Shown: positions 9,233-17,511 of the stretch, piece after piece
How the letters are laid out: every line of letters starts with the position of its first letter
Position numbering within the stretch: the stretch's first letter is position 1
Origin: CBDFGS01 sp965247255
Lineage (GTDB): Bacteria; Chloroflexota; Dehalococcoidia; Lucifugimonadales; CAUZJF01
Assembly: GCA_965247255.1 (NCBI GenBank)
Contig: CBDFGS010000009.1
Coordinates: forward strand, 1 to 64,000
Reading direction: 5' to 3'
DNA: 64,000 nt
The notes under the pieces: generated by a model
Seen by the model: the letters and a program-made list of their open reading frames with translations, nothing else
Told to the model about the DNA's origin: nothing
Databases searched by the model: none
Made by a program: the position numbers and the translations under genes

Positions 9233-10114
9233 ATATTTCCGAGCTTTGACGTTGTTGGTTTTAATGGGGAAAGTAAGGCGTACGTCCAGGTGAAGGCTAC
9301 GTCCGGCCAGGATGCGAACGTCACGGCCGCCAAGGAGGCACTGCACCGGCGATTTCCGAAGTACGCCGACGACGCCATCGTGATCATCCCTGTGAAGTAC
9401 TCCTACGAGGAGTATTGGCGTTGGTCCGTGATCCTCGACCGGTTCGCCGTCAGCTCGGGCAACACCATCGGCATCCTGGGAGGGAGGGTGCACGAGAACT
9501 GGGAGGCATACAATGGTGGAGAGGCTGTCTACCCGCTGCCGGAGGTGCCGGAGGCCGTGCCACGCCCCGAACTGGGGGGGGTAGCCCACCCGGAGGATTA
9601 TCGGACGACGCTCCACGTGAGGACGTATGAGCTGCATCGTACGGTGGACGCGCTGCCGGTGCTCCTGCCGGTGCTCCTGCCCCTGCTGGGCATACCCGTA
9701 GACGCCGTGGGAGTCGTCATTGAGTACAGACCGAAGCCCTTCGCTATAACTGTTCCCTTGCCCGGCGTAAGCAGCTCAGCCCGACCTGCTCAGAGCGAGG
9801 CTGCCACGGAGACTGCCTCCAACGCGGAGACCACATCGGCGGCCACCGAGAGCGCTTCTGACAGCGGCACTGAGCCCGCTCCTGCCGTGACCACTCCTGC
9901 CGAGCCCGTGGTCAGCGAGGTGGTCCCAGACGCCACCGAGAGCGTCTCAGAGGGCGTCGATGAGCCCGCTCCTGCACCTGCGGTTGCAGAGCCGGCGGTG
10001 AGTGAGCAGGGAGTCTCTACCTGGCTTCTCTTCGGCGGTGCTGTGGCCATTGCCGCCCTGGCCCTGGGCGCGGTGCTCCTCATCGGCCTTCGTCGCGCCG
10101 GACGGCGTGTCTGA
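9233..10114 (+). pseudogene. Membrane-anchored protein truncated at its 5' end
   Basis: The frame opens right after the IS630 remnant and reads SFDVVGFNGESKAYVQVKAT before the first possible GTG at 9290, so the homologous part runs upstream of any start codon and the N-terminus has been lost. The remainder has a folded region to about residue 170, a long Ala/Thr/Ser/Glu/Pro-rich linker, then one transmembrane helix (WLLFGGAVAIAALALGAVLL) and a basic RRAGRRV tail, meaning an externally exposed domain with a C-terminal anchor. Function unknown. It may still be translated from GTG 9290. Confidence 0.55.
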
Positions 10115-10125
10115 AGGGTGAGCGC

Positions 10126-10350
10126 ATGGTCGGGATGGCGCTTGAGCAGGTGGCGCGACCCATCGAGGACATGAGGGAGCGGCGCGTGTGGGGTCGGCTG
10201 ATCGTCCAGATGCAGGATGGCGTGATCGTGCGGCTGGTGCGTGAGGAAAGCGAGGTCCCGGAGCGGGCTACCGCATCTCCCCGGTCACCCGCAGGGGTGA
10301 TCAAGGAGATCTCGGAGATGGTCCCAGAATCGACCACTGACCTTCGATAA
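10126..10350 (+). CDS. Small protein resembling DUF2292
   Basis: A 74-residue protein starting 11 bases after the preceding stop. The central VWGRLIVQMQDGVIVRLVRE resembles the small DUF2292/YezD fold ('...G.V.i.iqdG.vv.ie'), which is of unknown function. The C-terminus is unrelated. Co-transcription with the truncated membrane protein is likely. Weak similarity only. Confidence 0.45.
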   Translation: MVGMALEQVARPIEDMRERRVWGRLIVQMQDGVIVRLVREESEVPERATASPRSPAGVIKEISEMVPESTTDLR

Positions 10351-10366
10351 ATCTTCAAAGGTAGTC

Positions 10367-10547
10367 CAGGGTGGTGGATGAGCTGCACCACAGCAACAAC
10401 CAACTGACCGGGCAGATACCCCCGAGGTTATACTGAAGCTCATAGACATTTATGTTGACCATAACCAGCTAAATCTGTGCCAGCTGCCCGACGGGTGGTT
10501 GATTGGGGATAGAGCTTTTTGTGGGAACAGACAACCTTCCCTGTGAC
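10367..10547 (+). pseudogene. Leucine-rich-repeat remnant, frameshifted
   Basis: One frame reads LHHSNNQLTGQIPP, and after a one-base shift the next reads LKLIDIYVDHNQLN then LCQLPDGWLIGD before a stop. Both parts fit the LRR consensus. It is a decayed fragment without a start codon. Confidence 0.6.
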
Positions 10548-10806
10548 TAATAATCGTAAAGATGCCCGACTGTTAAGTCCCAGGCACGCCATTCCTCTCG
10601 ACTCTGCCAGGATTGCAGGTGGTGTGCCCACGCCCACATGGCTCCCTGAGTCCGGTCTCCCCCTTCCCGGTCGCCCTTCTACGGGAGAACTCGGGCGCTC
10701 AGGGAGGAACAGCCGGGCGTGTATGGCTTGGAAGAGCCCCCAACCCTGGCAGGTCGGAGGCTCTTGAGGTCTAGCCGGTGTTGCGTGACCGCCCCGGCCC
10801 CCTAGA

Positions 10807-11022
10807 TTGCGACCTCCCTGCGTAAAGTTCGCAGTACGGAGCGGCGAAATTCTGCCGGAGTTGGGCATTTTGGCCAAGCTCGAATCTCTGGATCTCGGCT
10901 GGAACCAGTTGACCGGAAGCATTCCTCCCGAACTGGGCTACCTCGCCAATCTGAAAGGGCTGGACCTCCACCATAACTGGCTTAGTGGCGAGATTCCACC
11001 GGAATTGGGCCTCACTCCTCGG
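10807..11022 (+). pseudogene. Leucine-rich-repeat fragment joined to an ABC ATPase piece
   Basis: The frame reads LGILAKLESLDLGWNQLTGS, then IPPELGYLANLKGLDLHHNW, then LSGEIPPELG: about two and a half LRR units. The LRR similarity ends at about 11013, exactly where similarity to an ABC transporter ATPase begins in another frame. It is a recombination junction, not a natural domain fusion, because the frames differ. Confidence 0.65.
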
Positions 11023-11494
11023 TGATTGTCCCATCGTCGTCTTGGACGAACCCCTTGATGGTCTGGACCCCATGGCGCAGATTGAGATTCGCACCATCAT
11101 GACTGAGTTGGCCGACGCCGGGAAGACGGTGATCTTCTCCAGCCATCGGCTATCGGATGTTGAACGGGTGAGCGCCCGACTCGTGCTACTGAGCCACGGA
11201 AGAACGACTAGGTCAGGTAAACTCGACGAACTCATCGAGAGCGCTGGATTCGACGTTCGCGTTGCAGATGCGGCAGAAGGAGCGAAGGTCCTTCGTGCTG
11301 CCGGGTCGCAGAAAGCCGAGGACCGCGGAGAGGGCTGGCTGTTCGTCTCTACGGAAGCGTCCCAGCCCGCAAGTCAGATACTGGGGGTCTTGGGTTCGTC
11401 TGGGGTTGAGGTTTTGGAGTTCAGGCCTCATCGTGGTAGCCTGGAGGACCTTTTCGTATCATCCGTCCTGGATGGGGAGGTGTCCGATGCTTAA
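11013..11494 (+). pseudogene. ABC transporter ATP-binding protein, C-terminal half only
   Basis: The fragment starts just before Walker B (IVVLDEPLDGLDP) and continues through the H-loop (VIFSSHRLSDVERV) and the C-terminal domain to a stop at 11494. Walker A, the Q-loop and the LSGGQ signature are absent, so it cannot hydrolyse ATP. The lost half has been replaced by LRR sequence. Its last 8 bases overlap the ATG of the permease gene, the remains of an ATPase-permease operon. Confidence 0.8.
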
Positions 11495-12422
11495 GGCTAG
11501 CTTGACTATGGTGCTCCTTGAGCTCCGTGGAAGGAAAGCATATCGCATCATCCTGCTAGCTCCCATCGCTCTCGCCTTGTTTACCTTCCTCGCCGGGACG
11601 CGGGAGGCAAACTATGGTTCCGAAGGTCTGCTCCGCAGCGAAGCGGGAATCGCTAGCGAAATGACGTCCGCTGGCGAGTCAGCTAAGGATAATGAGGACC
11701 TAAACCGCCGAAAGGAAGATTTGGCTAGGGAAAGACTTGCATATCTTGGAATGCAATCAATATTCTCAGCCCCTAACTCAATTCAGATGTTCGCTCAAAC
11801 GATGGTTTCAGGAGGAACGTTATTTGCCTTCATTCTCGGAGTCCTTGGTAGCGGGACTGCGGTAGCGTATGGCTTCATGAAGACTGCTGCCATCCGGTCG
11901 CCGAGCCGCCTGCATCTGCTTGTTCCATACTACCTCGCACCGTTGATTCTGTGGGGTCTCGTGACAGTCGTCACAGTCATTCTTGCCCTCATTGCCGGTG
12001 GACTGATCGCGCCGTTACTATTGGACCTAAAAGGTGCCGTTGTTCAGAATTCGGTGTTCAATCTCCTGCTCGCCGCGGCAGGGGCATGGTTAGCGGGAGC
12101 CGTGTGGTGTACGGTCGGAGTAAGCCTGATGGTCGTTACTCGTTCCCGCTCAGTCGCAATTATAGCGGGAGTCATCATTTTGGTGGGCGAGAACATTGTT
12201 GGATCTGTCGTGCCCGCAATCCAACCCTGGCTTCCCACTTTTGGCGCCGTCGAACTAGTGTCCGTCAACGCTCCGAGGCTGTACCACGGTCTCGGATTGC
12301 TGGCCGGGGCTCATCCATCCAACCCTCCTCAGGTCGTGGTCGGAACCTTCATCCTTATCGCCGTAGGCATTGTCGCCGCCAGCATAGGTGCCTACAAGTT
12401 CAGCAAGGCAGATATTGTCTAG
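11487..12422 (+). CDS. ABC-2-type transporter permease
   Basis: A 311-residue protein. The start ATG 11487 follows GGGGAGG with good spacing and overlaps the ATPase stop. There is one N-terminal membrane segment (about residues 15-33), an external loop, then about five more segments between residue 100 and the end, ending in YKFSKADIV: the layout of ABC-2 permeases. Such proteins export drugs, peptides or lipids; the substrate is unknown. Its partner ATPase is destroyed, so the transporter would need another ATPase and may be non-functional. Confidence 0.75.
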   Translation: MLKASLTMVLLELRGRKAYRIILLAPIALALFTFLAGTREANYGSEGLLRSEAGIASEMTSAGESAKDNEDLNRRKEDLARERLAYLGMQSIFSAPNSIQMFAQTMVSGGTLFAFILGVLGSGTAVAYGFMKTAAIRSPSRLHLLVPYYLAPLILWGLVTVVTVILALIAGGLIAPLLLDLKGAVVQNSVFNLLLAAAGAWLAGAVWCTVGVSLMVVTRSRSVAIIAGVIILVGENIVGSVVPAIQPWLPTFGAVELVSVNAPRLYHGLGLLAGAHPSNPPQVVVGTFILIAVGIVAASIGAYKFSKADIV

Positions 12423-12944
12423 ACGCTCCACCCGTCTGTACTGCTGGCAATCTCAGTTTAGCGTGACTTCGACCGAGGGGGACACGCCAATTAATAGCGC
12501 AAGACTCCCACATGCGGACGATCAGGAGCAGGCTGCTACCGTAGATGAGGTAGCCTCCATCGTTTTCGGTCCCTTCTAGCGCTTCGCGCCCATCAGCCCT
12601 TCCTACCGTTCTTGCTTCAAGCTGAGCGCCACTCGAACTGAGAGATGGACGAGGACTGGCCTTGCCGTTTCGTCGCAGCTTGTGCGCCAGTTCGCTTAAC
12701 CAAGATCTCCGCTCCAGAAGAACAGCGTCTGTTCTACCTCGACGGCTTCGCCTCCGTGACCCTTCACCATACCAACCTCGTTTCCAACAAGAGAGAACGA
12801 ACTTCACTCGATGGCCCAGGACTTCAACCCGTCCTTCGCCCGAACTATCGCGCTCCCGCCCCGATCAGGATAATCCTTTAGACCGCCCTCGTTCTCAAAC
12901 GGCACAAATGCGAAAAACGCCCATAAATGTACCCGGTTGCAGGA
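12423..12944. other. Intergenic, no gene seen
   Basis: About 520 bases between the permease and the terminator of the element's minus-strand array. No coding frame with a ribosome binding site or recognisable product. The left border of the mobile element probably lies here, but no attachment-site repeat was found by eye. Confidence 0.45.
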
Positions 12945-12981
12945 GGCAGGAGTGGCCCTTCTAGTAGCGGCCACTCCTGCC
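12945..12981 (-). terminator. Strong hairpin after the minus-strand gene array
   Basis: GGCAGGAGTGGCC, an 11-base loop, then GGCCACTCCTGCC: a perfect 13-bp stem placed about 40 bases beyond the last minus-strand stop codon (13022). There is no clear T-run, so it may be a Rho-assisted terminator or mRNA end-stabiliser. Confidence 0.7.
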
Positions 12982-13021
12982 CTGTCACTCTCAATCGGGC
13001 CTTCGAAGGCAAGGCTAGCCC

Positions 13022-13516
13022 CTAGAACAGCCTCAGCGCCTCGGGCTGGGGCTGGCCTTCTTCCTCCGTAGTTGAAGCCTGCTCCGATTCTTGTCTACGC
13101 CGGGTCCGACGCTTGGGCGGGGGAGCGGGTCGCTCGTGAGCGGGAAACCTGGGTGCATCTCCCCACTTGGCGGCCGCCCTTTCGACTACCGCCGGGACTT
13201 CGCGCACCAGCCCGGATAGGTCCGGGGCGTCCACCGGCTCGATGTGCGGGTCCGACGAGGGCTGCTGCACCCCGATGGTGGCTCTGCCGTCCTTGATGGA
13301 CACGACGACCTTGAGGTCCTCGGTCGGGCTGGCCTCGCCTTCAGCGGTCTGGTCCTCTCCGACGTCCGAGCCTTGCGAGTCCTGTTCGGTCTCGTTCTTG
13401 GAGTCTTCCTCTTTGGCAACGGCGACAGTCTGGTCGGCGGGCGTGTCGCCAAAGAGACTCTCGGCAGCGCTCTGTGCATTTTCACGGGTTGCTTCCGTTC
13501 CATTCTCGTCAGGCAT
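13022..13516 (-). CDS. Acidic protein, candidate PRTRC protein E-like
   Basis: A 164-residue protein with an AGGAGAGGAG leader. The first ~65 residues are acidic and disordered. The middle (LKVVVSIKDGRATIGVQQP, then LSGLVREVPAVVERAAAKW) has the strand-rich pattern of PRTRC protein E, which also sits in this type of cluster. The tail is Pro/Arg/Glu-rich. It is the last gene of the long minus-strand array. The E-like assignment is inferred from position and a weak pattern; it is otherwise a hypothetical protein. Confidence 0.5.
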   Translation of the reverse strand: MPDENGTEATRENAQSAAESLFGDTPADQTVAVAKEEDSKNETEQDSQGSDVGEDQTAEGEASPTEDLKVVVSIKDGRATIGVQQPSSDPHIEPVDAPDLSGLVREVPAVVERAAAKWGDAPRFPAHERPAPPPKRRTRRRQESEQASTTEEEGQPQPEALRLF

Positions 13517-13565
13517 GTTTTCTCCTCTCCTTGATTCTTCTCTGTCTGCGTGTTGTGCCCATTCA

Positions 13566-13961
13566 CTAGGCCGCCATTGACCCCGACTGTCTCTTGATCT
13601 CGCCGAGAGCCATCGGCTCCCAGTAGAGGTCGCGCTCCACGGCTGGAACGTTGCCGAGCACGGTTAATTCCGCCAGCTCGGTGAGGTCGAAGTATCCCGC
13701 TTCCGTCTCGAACCCCTCGACGAGGCCGAAACACAGGCCGCTCTCCGGGTCCCATTCGGTGATGAACCAGCGCCAGCCGGTGTAGGGGGAGAAAAGCTTG
13801 GCTACGGCGAGCACGTCGTTGAAGTCGTCGACATCCTCGGTGGCGCCGATGGCGGGGATCTTCTCTCCCAGCTCCTTGGTCATGAGCTTGTGTCCTCGGC
13901 GCCCGCTGTGGGCGTCCTTCCAGGTTGTGGGGGTTGTGGCGTTTCCTCTGATGTCAGTCAT
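13566..13961 (-). CDS. DUF2958-domain protein
   Basis: A 131-residue protein. From residue ~25 it reads HKLMTKELGEKIPAI, then VAKLFSPYTGWRWFITEWD, then LCFGLVEGFETEAGYFDLTE, the DUF2958 signature found on plasmids and integrative elements. Biochemical role unknown. Unlike most members it carries an extra ~24-residue N-terminal arm. It is co-oriented with the ThiF gene, with about 50 bases between. Confidence 0.85.
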   Translation of the reverse strand: MTDIRGNATTPTTWKDAHSGRRGHKLMTKELGEKIPAIGATEDVDDFNDVLAVAKLFSPYTGWRWFITEWDPESGLCFGLVEGFETEAGYFDLTELAELTVLGNVPAVERDLYWEPMALGEIKRQSGSMAA

Positions 13962-14011
13962 GGTTGTCTCCTCTTATTGGTTCTTCTTTCGTTAGGCGCT
14001 GTGCCCCGGCC

Positions 14012-14857
14012 TCAACGGGTCGTACTCCCCTCCGGGGACTCGGCCTGTCCTGTGAGCGTTTCGGGGCTCGCCCCGACCACCCGCGCCATCGCCTCCGGGG
14101 TGGCGTAGGTCGGGGTGACGGTGCCCTGCTCCATGTCCAGGTAGAGGCCCATGAAGGGGCAGGTGCCCGCCACCAAGCGGCGGACCACCTGGAGCACGAG
14201 CGACGCCATCACCTGGTTGATGGTGGGGTCCTGGTCGGTGAGGTCAAGGGCCGCTGCGCAGTCCACGTCGGGCGGGGTCGTCGGTACTGCGGTCAGCAGG
14301 TCGGGGCGCTGCACCGTGGGCGCGGGCAACAGGTGGCAGGTCTCGCCGACGAAGGCCGGTTGGTCCCATGACAGGTTATCGGCGACGTTGCCGACCAGGA
14401 TTTGTCCCCAGTTGGTGTCGTTGCCCGCGTCGATGAGCCACAGGTTCGGGCTCCCGGGCAGGCACTCCGCCATGGCCCGGCGGGCGGCGGCGTTGTCGGC
14501 GCAGCCGATGAGCAGGCCGCTCCCTTGGCCGGACAGGCCGGGATAGCTTTGTCCATGCTCCCCGGAGTCCTCCCCTCGGAAGGGATAGACCGAGTAGCCG
14601 ATGGGACGCCCGTAGGCCCGCGCCAGCCGGTCGGCCAGGGCCTGGCTCTTGAACTTGCCCACATCCTCCTTATAGAAGCTCTGCCTGAGCAGGTTGTGGG
14701 GCTCCACCCGGTCGTGGTCGACCAGGACGATGGCGGCCTCCCTGCCTTGGAATAGCCGGCACAGGCCCTCGGCGACGAAACCGCCGGTGCCGCCGGTGCC
14801 GACCACCGTTATCCAGGGGTTGTCCAGCAGGAACTCGTTGTCCAGGTAGTAGCGCAT
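14012..14857 (-). CDS. PRTRC-system ThiF/E1-like adenylyltransferase
   Basis: A 281-residue Rossmann-fold E1-like protein. The nucleotide-binding loop is ITVVGTGGTGGFVAEGL (residues 16-32), followed by VLVDHDRVEPHNLLRQSFYK, the E1/ThiF Asp-Arg motif that binds ATP. LIGCADNAAARRAM fits the later substrate-contact strand. In PRTRC clusters such a protein is thought to adenylate the C-terminus of the ubiquitin-like protein. No clear catalytic Cys could be assigned; several Cys are present. Its start lies 2 bases after the protease gene's stop, with a strong leader inside that gene. Confidence 0.9.
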   Translation of the reverse strand: MRYYLDNEFLLDNPWITVVGTGGTGGFVAEGLCRLFQGREAAIVLVDHDRVEPHNLLRQSFYKEDVGKFKSQALADRLARAYGRPIGYSVYPFRGEDSGEHGQSYPGLSGQGSGLLIGCADNAAARRAMAECLPGSPNLWLIDAGNDTNWGQILVGNVADNLSWDQPAFVGETCHLLPAPTVQRPDLLTAVPTTPPDVDCAAALDLTDQDPTINQVMASLVLQVVRRLVAGTCPFMGLYLDMEQGTVTPTYATPEAMARVVGASPETLTGQAESPEGSTTR

Positions 14858-14859
14858 GG

Positions 14860-15477
14860 CTAATTCACCTCCTTATATGTGTATGTAGGTTCATCGCGCT
14901 CTGGCCCCGCAGCGAGCAGCTCCATGCCGGGCGCGAGGCCGCCGAAGACCTGGGACCAGCAGAGCGGGGCGAAGTGGCCGTAGACCCCCACCCGGAGGCT
15001 CAGCTCCGGCAGAGGGGTGTCCAGGCGTCCCACGACCCCGTATATCCGAAAGCCCTGCTCGTCCTTGTCGTCGGTCTTCGAGAAGAAAGACCGCCCCTTT
15101 CCGTGGGAGTGGAACTCGGCCACCACGCCGGCAGGGGGCCGGTAGGTGAGGGACGAGGCGGTCCCCTCCTGCTCCGGCACCACCGGACGGTAGGCGTGCC
15201 CGTCCCAGCCCACGGCGAAGAACCGCTCGGTGTCCGGGGTATCCTGGAACCACCTCAGCCCGAGGACGAACAGGTAGGCCGGGATGGGGCCGTGGGTGAG
15301 CTGAAACTTCTCGGTCACCGGGGCCAGCCCCCGTACCGAGCCGGGGGCGACCGGCGCCCGCGCCAGCAGGTGGTCGCTCCGTGCCTGGACGTAGACGCCG
15401 CCGGAGCCCAACACGTAGTCGTAGCCAACCCCCTGAACTCCAGTGAGTCCCCCATGGTGGTTGACCAGGTATCCCAC
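14860..15477 (-). CDS. PRTRC protein A, JAB/JAMM metalloprotease
   Basis: About 205 residues. The JAMM motif is complete: E121, then H123-S-H125 with seven residues to S133 and two to D136 (EFHSHGKGRSFFSKTDD). This is the zinc site of JAB deubiquitinase-like peptidases, which here probably process or remove the ubiquitin-like protein C. I chose GTG 15477 (VGYLVNHHGG) because it starts just after the protein B stop (15494); the frame is open to 15588 but that stretch overlaps gene B and looks non-homologous. The ribosome binding site is weak. Confidence 0.85.
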   Translation of the reverse strand: MGYLVNHHGGLTGVQGVGYDYVLGSGGVYVQARSDHLLARAPVAPGSVRGLAPVTEKFQLTHGPIPAYLFVLGLRWFQDTPDTERFFAVGWDGHAYRPVVPEQEGTASSLTYRPPAGVVAEFHSHGKGRSFFSKTDDKDEQGFRIYGVVGRLDTPLPELSLRVGVYGHFAPLCWSQVFGGLAPGMELLAAGPERDEPTYTYKEVN

Positions 15478-15493
15478 CGGGCTCGGCGGGGGG

Positions 15494-16198
15494 CTAGTAG
15501 TAGCGTCGTCTCCCCTCGGAGAGCGCCATAGCCTGGGCCACCGTACACTGGGGAACCAGGTCCTTGAGCGGGTACTTTCTCTTTCCATCGAGCTCCTCCC
15601 AAAGTGCGAGTAGGTTGTCGGGGTGTTTTCTGGAGCGGTTCCGGTTGTCCCCCGTCATCGAGAAGAAGGACTGGAAGAAGGAATCGGGTATCTCGTCCGC
15701 CTCTTCCGGGAACCGGTGGCTGCCGGGGCAGACCCGCCCGTCGCCAAAGGTGTTGAATGTGGGGGCGCGGTAGAGTTGCTGCTCCGGGTCCGAGGGGCGC
15801 TCCGTTGCCGCGTAGACCCAGGGGGCGCGGCTCGGCGAGCAGACGAATACCAGGCCCGGCATGGGGAGCCTGAGCCGGGCGGGAGGCTTGAACGCCTCCC
15901 GTTGCAGGGCCACCGGCCACACCTTCGGCGGCCGCCACAGGGCGACCACCTGTCCCGTTTCGCCCTGGCTCCACCAAAGGGCATCCTGGGGCAGGAGCCC
16001 CGAGGAGAACCCCAGGTGCTGGGTGAGGGCGTGGGCTATGCCATCCGCCGAGACGGTCCTGACCCAGTTGGCGTCGCCTCCGAAGCCCCGCAGGAGAATC
16101 GTCTCGTCATAGACCTCCATCTGTAGTTTGAGCTGGTCCCTGGGCACGTCTGTGAGGCCCGGCAGGGACCACCGGGTGGTATCGGTGTTTTCACTCAT
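15494..16198 (-). CDS. PRTRC protein B, E2-like conjugating-enzyme fold
   Basis: A 234-residue protein that matches PRTRC protein B in its middle (YRAPTFNTFGDGRVCPGSH). This family has been classed with divergent prokaryotic E2 folds, and C157 in GRVCPG is the candidate catalytic cysteine. Later segments FFQSFFSMTGDN and LLALWEELDGKRKYPL are also family features. The ATG overlaps the upstream gene's end by 8 bases, and gene A follows after 16 bases, so B and A are coupled. Conjugating activity is inferred, not shown. Confidence 0.88.
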   Translation of the reverse strand: MSENTDTTRWSLPGLTDVPRDQLKLQMEVYDETILLRGFGGDANWVRTVSADGIAHALTQHLGFSSGLLPQDALWWSQGETGQVVALWRPPKVWPVALQREAFKPPARLRLPMPGLVFVCSPSRAPWVYAATERPSDPEQQLYRAPTFNTFGDGRVCPGSHRFPEEADEIPDSFFQSFFSMTGDNRNRSRKHPDNLLALWEELDGKRKYPLKDLVPQCTVAQAMALSEGRRRYY

Positions 16199-17033
16199 GG
16201 CCGTCTTCCTCCGTAGGCTGGTTTGAGTCGCCGAGCCGCACCAGGACGAAGTCCAGCATCTCGGCGAAGCGGCCCGGCAGGTCCTCCTCCAGCCACTTGG
16301 CAAGCTGGTACACCGCGTCCATGACGGCGCTGGCTTGACGCCACTCCTGGGCGCCCTCCTCGATGAGCTCCTCGTCCCAGGGGTCGGAGAAGCCGTCGTA
16401 GTTCCCGTCGTCGTAACACGCGTCAAGAAAGAAGTTTCCGGTTGCCGCCCAGACCCAGGAGGCGGCCTGAGCCGCCCCCTCGAACCGGGTCTCCTTGACC
16501 GCCTCGGTGAGACCCTCTTGGGGTATGCCGCCCTGGGGTATCCTGACCAGGGTCTCTTGCGGGATGTGGGCGGAGGCCGACTCCAGCCAGGCCACCCGCA
16601 TCCCGTCCGGCTCCATGTAGAGAGAGTCTGGCGGCTTGACCAGGAGGGCCAGGGCCGAGATGCCCTCCCGGTAGTTGTCCCACATCTCGTGGAGGTCGTC
16701 GTAGCCGAAACCGCAGAGCTGGTAGGGGATGCCCCTGCGCAGCCAGCTCCAGGGGGGGCCGTCCCCATCGGCTGCGTACCACTCTATGAAGGGGGCGTAG
16801 AGGGGGTAGTGGCGCTCCTCGAAAAGCTGGGCAAACCGCTCCACCCGTTGCCCCGCGTCGGGGGTCGCGAGCACCGCATCGGCCTCCTCGGGAAAGAGGC
16901 GGCGCACCAGCCCCACGAACCAGGCGTAGTCGTCGGCGAAACCGACGAGCGTCACCAGCTCCCGCAGCGACGGCGGACGCCGCAGGAGCGTTTGGGCCAG
17001 GCCGCTCAGGAGCGGCGGGGATGCAGCTTGCAT
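16191..17033 (-). CDS. PRTRC-cluster protein of unknown function
   Basis: A 280-residue acidic, Trp- and Leu-rich protein, probably all-helical, beginning MQAASPPLLSGLAQTLLRR. No recognised domain, signal or membrane segment. It overlaps gene 17006-17236 at its start by 28 bases and gene B at its end by 8, so it belongs tightly to the PRTRC operon. It sits between the ubiquitin-like protein and the E2-like protein, a position where PRTRC clusters can carry accessory genes, and could be an adaptor or target. Confidence 0.7.
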   Translation of the reverse strand: MQAASPPLLSGLAQTLLRRPPSLRELVTLVGFADDYAWFVGLVRRLFPEEADAVLATPDAGQRVERFAQLFEERHYPLYAPFIEWYAADGDGPPWSWLRRGIPYQLCGFGYDDLHEMWDNYREGISALALLVKPPDSLYMEPDGMRVAWLESASAHIPQETLVRIPQGGIPQEGLTEAVKETRFEGAAQAASWVWAATGNFFLDACYDDGNYDGFSDPWDEELIEEGAQEWRQASAVMDAVYQLAKWLEEDLPGRFAEMLDFVLVRLGDSNQPTEEDGHE

Positions 17034-17236
17034 CGCACTGCCTCGGATAGGCGGCGGGTGGAGTTGGCGTAGTCCTGCGCCTGGGTGCAGGCCATCTCCA
17101 CCTCGTGCTGCCGTGCGGCCGCGGCCTCCAGGTCGAGGGCGCCGTCTGGCCGTGTGAGCTCCGCCGTGAGCTCTAGGAGTTTCAGGTCCGCCTGCGGCAC
17201 AGCTGTCAGCAGACTCGCAAAGGTCTTGGCGTCCAT
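17006..17236 (-). CDS. Small helical protein in PRTRC cluster
   Basis: A 76-residue protein, MDAKTFASLLTAVPQADLKL to KLHPRRS, predicted helical with heptad-like Leu spacing. A near-perfect AAGGAGGTAATTCC leader overlaps the end of the ubiquitin-like gene. It overlaps the next gene by 28 bases. No family recognised. Confidence 0.65.
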   Translation of the reverse strand: MDAKTFASLLTAVPQADLKLLELTAELTRPDGALDLEAAAARQHEVEMACTQAQDYANSTRRLSEAVRCKLHPRRS

Positions 17237-17248
17237 GGAATTACCTCC

Positions 17249-17455
17249 TTATCTAGGTGCGTGCGGGAAAGCGCCTTTAGTGCCCACCCTCCGCTGGAAC
17301 TCGTAGATGGTGTCGTCGCCCCTGCTCGTCTCCTTCACCGAGGCGTTGGCGATCTCCCCGTAGAAATCGCTAAGCGTTGCTTTCACCTGGTCGACGGTCA
17401 TCTGAGGGTCGGGGTCGGGGAACTCGCGGTCGTCGTACACGAAGATTCTTGACAT
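17249..17455 (-). CDS. PRTRC protein C, ubiquitin-like
   Basis: A 68-residue protein that reads IFVYDDREFPDPDPQMTVDQ, then GDDTIYEFQRRVGTKG: the PRTRC protein C / 'prokaryotic ubiquitin' family. As I recall the family it normally ends at VGTKG; here VGTKG (57-61) is followed by seven more residues, AFPHAPR. In ubiquitin systems such tails are removed by a protease to expose the terminal glycine, and a JAB protease is encoded two genes downstream. The E1-like and E2-like genes are in the same operon. Confidence 0.88.
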   Translation of the reverse strand: MSRIFVYDDREFPDPDPQMTVDQVKATLSDFYGEIANASVKETSRGDDTIYEFQRRVGTKGAFPHAPR

Positions 17456-17511
17456 GGTTCATCTCCTTCTTGTCGCTACTAGTTGCCTATTCGCCGAGTT
17501 GCGGCGTCCCT

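Noticed and set aside
8978..9637. Long minus-strand open frame over the IS630 tail and the next gene
   Set aside because: It is antisense to the truncated membrane protein and shows no family; the IS630 homology is in another frame.
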